64,000 nucleotides of DNA, taken from assembly GCA_028821605.1 (NCBI GenBank), contig JAPPFM010000059.1, forward strand, positions 1-64,000, written 5' to 3'. Each line of letters begins with the position of its first letter. Positions within the stretch are counted from its first letter, which is position 1. Positions 60,284 to 64,000 of this stretch are shown piece after piece. Source of the stretch: Candidatus Poribacteria bacterium (GTDB taxonomy: Bacteria; Poribacteria; WGA-4E; WGA-3G). A model generated the notes under the pieces. The model was not told the DNA's origin and did no database searches. It saw nothing but the letters and a program-made list of their open reading frames with translations. The position numbers and the translations under genes were made by a program.

Positions 60284-60312
60284 TTGACAGAAGTTAACAG
60301 ATATTCTATAAT
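60284..60312 (+). promoter_or_regulatory. Consensus sigma70 promoter of the small RNA candidate
   Basis: TTGACA (60284-60289), 17 nt, TATAAT (60307-60312): a perfect match with no open reading frame after it. Confidence 0.8.
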
Positions 60313-60318
60313 GATAAA

Positions 60319-60484
60319 TGTGGTATACTGGGGTTTCCCCCAGTATAGATGCAGTTGGAAGGCAGAGAGTACCAGTCAATGTCTTCCATGTTAACGTTGG
60401 CAGTTAAGAACACAAGGGATTGGGTCTTTTGCTGCCTATTGTTATTGAAGGGGCGTTTAACGCGCCCTTTCAACTGCTCTTTTA
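60319..60484 (+). ncRNA. Candidate structured small RNA
   Basis: Transcription from the consensus promoter would start near 60319. The RNA begins with a 10-bp hairpin (TATACTGGGG, TTTC, CCCCAGTATA at 60324-60347). GCAGTTG (60351-60357) can pair with CAACTGC (60471-60477) and AGGCAG (60360-60365) with CTGCCT (60432-60437), closing a long irregular domain. It ends with a 12-bp terminator stem and CTCTTTT. There is no ribosome site or reading frame. The length of about 165 nt and the closed-domain shape could suit a 6S-like RNA, but I see no diagnostic motif. Confidence 0.62.
60445..60483 (+). terminator. Intrinsic terminator of the small RNA
   Basis: TTGAAGGGGCGT pairs with GCGCCCTTTCAA around loop TTAAC (60445-60473, two G-U pairs), followed by CTGCTCTTTT. 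Confidence 0.7.
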
Positions 60485-60576
60485 GTGTAGCATATTTTCG
60501 CACAATTAGTAAAGCAGTTTAGCGAAAATTTGAAGATATCTTTTAGGAAAAATAGTAGGGTCTTAAGGAGTACATT

Positions 60577-60729
60577 ATGAAAAAGTTACTTGCTCTCTCT
60601 ATAACACTAACAATGTGCTGGTGCATGGGATGCGCCCCAAGAGAACACCTATCGCGTGATGACATTTCCCCATGGGACGAATCTATAGCGAATTTAACAA
60701 ATCCTAAAACGACTTATCGGGCTTTTTAA
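60577..60729 (+). CDS. Tiny lipoprotein
   Basis: A 50-residue protein starting MKKLLALSITLTMCWCMGC: a basic n-region, a hydrophobic core and Cys residues including a CMGC lipobox. The mature part (APREHLSRDDISPWDESI) is short and polar. AAGGAG stands seven bases before the ATG. It is typical of small outer-membrane or entericidin-like lipoproteins; I cannot assign a function. It lies just after the small RNA candidate and 5 bp before a tiny membrane protein gene. Confidence 0.6.
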   Translation: MKKLLALSITLTMCWCMGCAPREHLSRDDISPWDESIANLTNPKTTYRAF

Positions 60730-60734
60730 CAGTA

Positions 60735-60911
60735 ATGAAATATCTCATTAGAGTAGCTATACATATAATTCTCGTAATTGGTATAGGGATTGTATACTAT
60801 TACCACCCTACTAAACGTATCATTCATTTTCTAATCGCCGTTCCAGTCTTTTTGATAGGTCTATATTTCTTGTATCAAACAATAAAAGAACTAAAGGATA
60901 CTGATGTCTAA
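60735..60911 (+). CDS. Tiny two-segment membrane protein
   Basis: A 58-residue protein with two membrane segments (VAIHIILVIGIGIVYYY and FLIAVPVFLIGLYFLY) separated by a short basic loop (HPTKR). It starts 5 bp after the tiny lipoprotein stop and has no separate ribosome site, so translation is likely coupled. I do not recognise the family. The pair may be a small envelope or stress module; a toxin-like role is not excluded. Confidence 0.5.
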   Translation: MKYLIRVAIHIILVIGIGIVYYYHPTKRIIHFLIAVPVFLIGLYFLYQTIKELKDTDV

Positions 60912-61093
60912 AGGTTTTGCGATAAAACCCTTCAGTTTTTCCGAACATATATGAGAGAGGGATAGTGTTGAAACAATAGAGTGGACAAAAGGCACTTTTG
61001 ATATTATTATTGCCAGAATCTATCCTAAAGAGCAGATTCAAATTGTTGCCTAAAAAATTGATTGTGACACCCCAATAGGTCTCGCTGTTTTTG

Positions 61094-61122
61094 TTGACAA
61101 TAGGGCATGAAAATTCTATACT
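61094..61122 (+). promoter_or_regulatory. Sigma70-type promoter before the transposase fragment
   Basis: TTGACA (61094-61099), 17 nt, TATACT (61117-61122). It probably belonged to the IS and may now drive the LRR gene downstream. Confidence 0.6.
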
Positions 61123-61168
61123 ATTTACTGTGAAAAATGAACTGTATGAAACCAGTGGATGATTCGTT

Positions 61169-61395
61169 ATGAAGGTTTTCAAGGATAAACCGCAACAACT
61201 TCTGTCTCTGACAGGTTTTAACCCTGAAGAGTTCTCGGCACTCCTACCGTCCTTCTCCAAGCGATTCTCCTTATTCGTTGAAACAGAGATGCTTGATGGT
61301 AGAGACCGGCAGAAACGGCAGTATACATGCTATAAAAATAGTTGTTTTTCGGGCACTGAAGACATATTGCTCTTTATTTTTAATATAGTGTCTAA
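61169..61395 (+). pseudogene. N-terminal fragment of an IS5-type transposase
   Basis: ATG 61169 encodes LLSLTGFNPEEFSALLPSF, then LDGRDRQKRQYTCYKNS and FSGTEDILLFIF. I recall this as the helix-turn-helix N-terminus of IS5-like DDE transposases (LTGL-x-x-x-EF, R-x-x-x-Y-x-x-YKNS-x-x-x-x-x-ED-x-LLFI). Similarity ends after about 75 residues and no DDE domain follows. The frame runs on to 61486 over the start of the LRR gene. Confidence 0.7.
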
Positions 61396-61419
61396 TAGTA
61401 GAAAAGGAGATCATCCTGC

Positions 61420-63531
61420 ATGCAATTCACCAAAACACAACATATTTCCGTTTACATGTTCGTGCTTTGCGCAACGCTATTCTTGATATTTCCAGCGACA
61501 GCATCCGCACAAACTGTTAACATTCCCGACACGAACCTGCGCGCGGCAATTGCAGAAGCACTCGGTAAAACATCAAACGCGCGGATTACCGCAGATGAGA
61601 TGGCAAGATTGACACACCTTGAAGCGCATAATGCGGATATCAGCAACCTGACAGGACTTGAATTTGCAACAGAATTGCAAGTTATAAGATGCAACAACAA
61701 TTTGATTTCTGATCTATCGCCACTTGCGGGATTGATTAGACTACGCGTTATAGAGTTAGGAAGAAACGCAATACGCGATTTATCACCAATTGCGGGGTTG
61801 ATCAACCTGAACCATCTACATATCGGACATAATCTGATATCTGACCTTTCACCGCTCGAAGAATTAATCAACTTGCATCACTTAGGTATTTCAGATAATA
61901 TCATATACGACTTATCTCCGCTCGCGGGTTTGATGAAACTGAATTCTATAGGGATGAGCAGGAATCCGCCAGCGGATTTGTCCCCCCTTACAGGGTTAAC
62001 CAGTCTGACCCGTTTTCACTCTTGGGGTACTCCGATCTTAGACTTGGCACCGTTTGCAAAATTACCAAAATTGCGCACCTTGGATATTTGCGGGGGTGAA
62101 TTATCAGACCTTTCCGCTTTGGAGGGGTTAACAGGTTTAAAAGAACTCTATCTTGTAGGCAATGAAATTACGGATATCTCACCGGTGGCGAGTTTAACGG
62201 GGTTGACCCGATTGAACCTTTCGGAGAACCAGATATTGGACGTATCTCCACTGGCGGGGTTAACCAACTTGACATGGATAGGAATTACCCACAATCCAAT
62301 ATCGGATTTATCGGCTTTAGGAGGATTGTCTATTCCTATCCTTCACCACAACACCTCAGCGTTTCCAACGGGGGGTCCGATAATAGAGGGACCGTGGTTA
62401 TGGGTGTTAGTGCCTGGGAACCGTGTCGGCGACGGAGATTTGCTTGCACAAGCGAGTAACGGAACCGTAACAGAAGGGAAAGTCGCGACTGTCGGGGCAT
62501 CGGAAGGAAAATTAGTTGGAGAAAATGAATGGACAGCCGATAACATCACTCCTGCTGGGGGTAATAACATCGGTGAAATGCTGGGGGTCCAAGGTATGGG
62601 AAACCTCGTCGTCTATGGCTCTGCCACCTTGAAATCCCCTCACGAACAGGAAACACGGATGTTTGTCGGACACCGGGATGGGGTCAAAGTCTATCTTAAT
62701 GGCGAACTGGTTCACCAGAAACGTGACGGACATTGGGGTGAGGGTTACCACAGGTTTTTTCCTGTCACCCTCGACGAGGGCACAAACGTATTATTAGTCG
62801 CACTTGACAACCATCACTTTAATCAGTGGAAAGGGTTTTTTGGGTTTGACACTGACACCAAATATACGGTGAACCCGCCGATTTCCCGAAGTGCATCAGA
62901 AACTCCCACTTATGATGTAAATGAAGATGGACAAATCAATATTCTGGATTTAATCCTCGTGGGGCAAGATATGGGAAAAGCGCAGCCAATCAACGCGCGA
63001 ACAGACGTGAATGGCGACGGAAAGCGTAATATATCAGACCTCATCCTTGTAGCACAGCATCTCGGCGAAATCACGGGGATTCCCACCGCCCCTGCTGCAC
63101 TTGCACGAGACAGCATGAAATTAGACCCAGCAGTCATACAATCGTGGATAGCACAAGCGCAGGTTGAAAACGATGGCTCGCTTACGTTTCAACAAGGTAT
63201 TTCAAACTTAAAACGTCTTTTAATGTTGTTGATTCCAGAAAGGACAGCATTGCTTGCAAACTATCCTAATCCATTCAATCCAGAGACATGGATACCCTAT
63301 CAACTCGCAACAAGTGCTGCCGTTCAAATTCGTATCTATGCGACAAACGGCACCTTGGTTCGGACTCTGGATGTGGGGCATCAATCCGCGGGGATTTACC
63401 AACAGCGAAGTCGTGCAGCGTATTGGGACGGACGCAATCAACTCGGTGAATCGGTTGCCAGCGGTGTCTATTTTTATATATTTACAGCCGGTGACTTTAC
63501 GGCAACGGGTAAGATGTTAGTGAAAAAATAA
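61420..63531 (+). CDS. Secreted leucine-rich-repeat protein with dockerin and sorting domains
   Basis: A 703-residue exported protein. After a signal peptide (CATLFLIFPATASA) come about ten internalin-like LRRs of 22 residues, each with ISDLSPLAGL-type centres. A middle beta domain (about 330-490; MFVGHRDGVKVYLNGELVHQ) resembles a PA14/carbohydrate-binding module. Two dockerin-like calcium loops follow (VNEDGQINILDLILVG; VNGDGKRNISDLILVA). The C-terminus has LLANYPNPFNPETWIPYQLA and ASGVYFYIFTAGDFTATGKM, the FlgD/T9SS-like tail characteristic of Poribacteria proteins. It likely acts in surface binding to host or matrix. ATG 61420 has AAGGAG upstream. Confidence 0.9.
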   Translation: MQFTKTQHISVYMFVLCATLFLIFPATASAQTVNIPDTNLRAAIAEALGKTSNARITADEMARLTHLEAHNADISNLTGLEFATELQVIRCNNNLISDLSPLAGLIRLRVIELGRNAIRDLSPIAGLINLNHLHIGHNLISDLSPLEELINLHHLGISDNIIYDLSPLAGLMKLNSIGMSRNPPADLSPLTGLTSLTRFHSWGTPILDLAPFAKLPKLRTLDICGGELSDLSALEGLTGLKELYLVGNEITDISPVASLTGLTRLNLSENQILDVSPLAGLTNLTWIGITHNPISDLSALGGLSIPILHHNTSAFPTGGPIIEGPWLWVLVPGNRVGDGDLLAQASNGTVTEGKVATVGASEGKLVGENEWTADNITPAGGNNIGEMLGVQGMGNLVVYGSATLKSPHEQETRMFVGHRDGVKVYLNGELVHQKRDGHWGEGYHRFFPVTLDEGTNVLLVALDNHHFNQWKGFFGFDTDTKYTVNPPISRSASETPTYDVNEDGQINILDLILVGQDMGKAQPINARTDVNGDGKRNISDLILVAQHLGEITGIPTAPAALARDSMKLDPAVIQSWIAQAQVENDGSLTFQQGISNLKRLLMLLIPERTALLANYPNPFNPETWIPYQLATSAAVQIRIYATNGTLVRTLDVGHQSAGIYQQRSRAAYWDGRNQLGESVASGVYFYIFTAGDFTATGKMLVKK

Positions 63532-63541
63532 AAGGAGATTG

Positions 63542-64000
63542 ATGATGAAACCCGGAAAAGACTTCGGAATCCAAACGCACGGTTTGTGCTACACTGCAAT
63601 TATCTTAACACTCATTCTATTAGGATTTGGAAGCGCGGAGGCACAGCAGAACCTTGCACAACAGGCATACAATATCTTTCAACAGAACTGCCTCACCTGC
63701 CACGGACCAAACGGTTCCTTTACCGAACAACTCATCATTGAATCTGCCCAAGGATTGATTGCTACCGGGACAGTTGTTCCTGGAAGCCCCGATGCCTCCG
63801 AGTTCTATAAGCGGTTGCTTGGTCCTACCGAAAACGGTGCCCAGATGCCTTTTGCACAACCGCCACTTCCACCGGCAGCAATTGAGACAATTCGACAATG
63901 GATTGCCGAAGGCGCGCAGGATTGGGAGGTCCAGCACGACATCACCTTCATTACAACCGATGCAATGCTTACCGCAATCCAGGCACACCTTGCCACCCTC
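63542..64000 (+). CDS. Cytochrome c-domain protein, Planctomycete-type (3' partial)
   Basis: The frame is open to the window end (153 codons seen). A signal peptide (AIILTLILLGFGSAEA) is followed by QNCLTCHGPNG, the heme-binding CxxCH, and later MPFAQPPLPPAAIETIRQWI, where the Met is a likely axial ligand. The layout is that of planctomycete-type (PSC1/DUF1549-associated) cytochromes that precede WD40, LRR or DUF1553 domains. AAAGGAGATTG lies before ATG 63542 (ATG 63545 is an in-frame alternative). It follows the LRR gene by 10 bp, probably as an operon. Confidence 0.82.
   Translation, partial: MMKPGKDFGIQTHGLCYTAIILTLILLGFGSAEAQQNLAQQAYNIFQQNCLTCHGPNGSFTEQLIIESAQGLIATGTVVPGSPDASEFYKRLLGPTENGAQMPFAQPPLPPAAIETIRQWIAEGAQDWEVQHDITFITTDAMLTAIQAHLATL

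Noticed and set aside
1-64000. tRNA or rRNA genes
   Set aside because: I scanned intergenic regions by eye for T-arm and acceptor patterns and saw none; a covariance search would be decisive.

Overview
The window most likely comes from a member of Candidatus Poribacteria or a close relative. This is an inference from protein style, not from a marker search. The clearest signal is the protein at 61420-63531: leucine-rich repeats, two dockerin-like repeats, and a C-terminal tail with NYPNPFNPETWIPYQLA followed by a GVYFY-type sorting segment. LamG proteins, FG-GAP/UnbV proteins, a sulfatase, an M55 aminopeptidase, an ADP-ribosylglycohydrolase and sigma factors with Asp-box propellers fit the same picture. 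No rRNA, tRNA or CRISPR array was seen.

Layout. 1-8191: a metal (probably zinc) homeostasis region on the + strand. It holds a ZnuD-like TonB receptor (cut by the window edge), a MerC-like membrane protein, a TroA/ZnuA-type lipoprotein, a His/Cys-rich membrane protein, an unknown gene, a [2Fe-2S] thioredoxin-fold protein, a small acidic protein, a CobW-family GTPase and a WD40 protein. 8192-11053: repeats, a LamG protein and a tnpB-only IS605-type element. 11049-17258: four ABC-2 permeases in two alternating pairs, with no ATPase gene beside them. 17447-25070: two long ECF sigma/Asp-box propeller fusions flanking an ABCB-type exporter. 25485-28680: a mobA, M28 peptidase and sulfatase operon. 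28875-31747: VOC protein, M55 peptidase and small or decaying genes. 31748-35552: an AT-rich, repeat-containing region, then a large primase-like protein. 35661-42353: argS, class III aminotransferase, mtnP, RNase Z-like hydrolase and a TPR lipoprotein. 42723-45722: dehydrogenase, nucleotidyltransferase and glycosyltransferase. 45848-50226: class V aminotransferase, DUF4861-like lipoprotein, TPP protein and aldo/keto reductase. 50253-53381: toxin-antitoxin remnant, nuclease-like proteins, trpA and an internally deleted IS605-type element. 53384-59924: clpB, a CRTAC1-type protein, DraG and a second LamG protein. 60284-64000: a candidate small RNA, two tiny genes, a transposase fragment, the LRR protein and the start of a cytochrome c.

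The most unusual signals are in non-coding DNA. The 5' leader of the IS605-type tnpB and the leader of the deleted copy 43 kb away fold into the same arrangement (outer stem, two interlocked 7-bp helices forming a pseudoknot, inner hairpin) although nearly all paired bases differ. The outer stem strand can also pair with the start-codon region. Separately, four copies of a leader repeat have two conserved blocks exactly 37 nt apart and end in a Shine-Dalgarno sequence; three sit directly before start codons. A small RNA candidate at 60319-60484 has a consensus promoter and a strong terminator.

All functions are read from motifs and remembered family features. No alignment, folding or database search was run.
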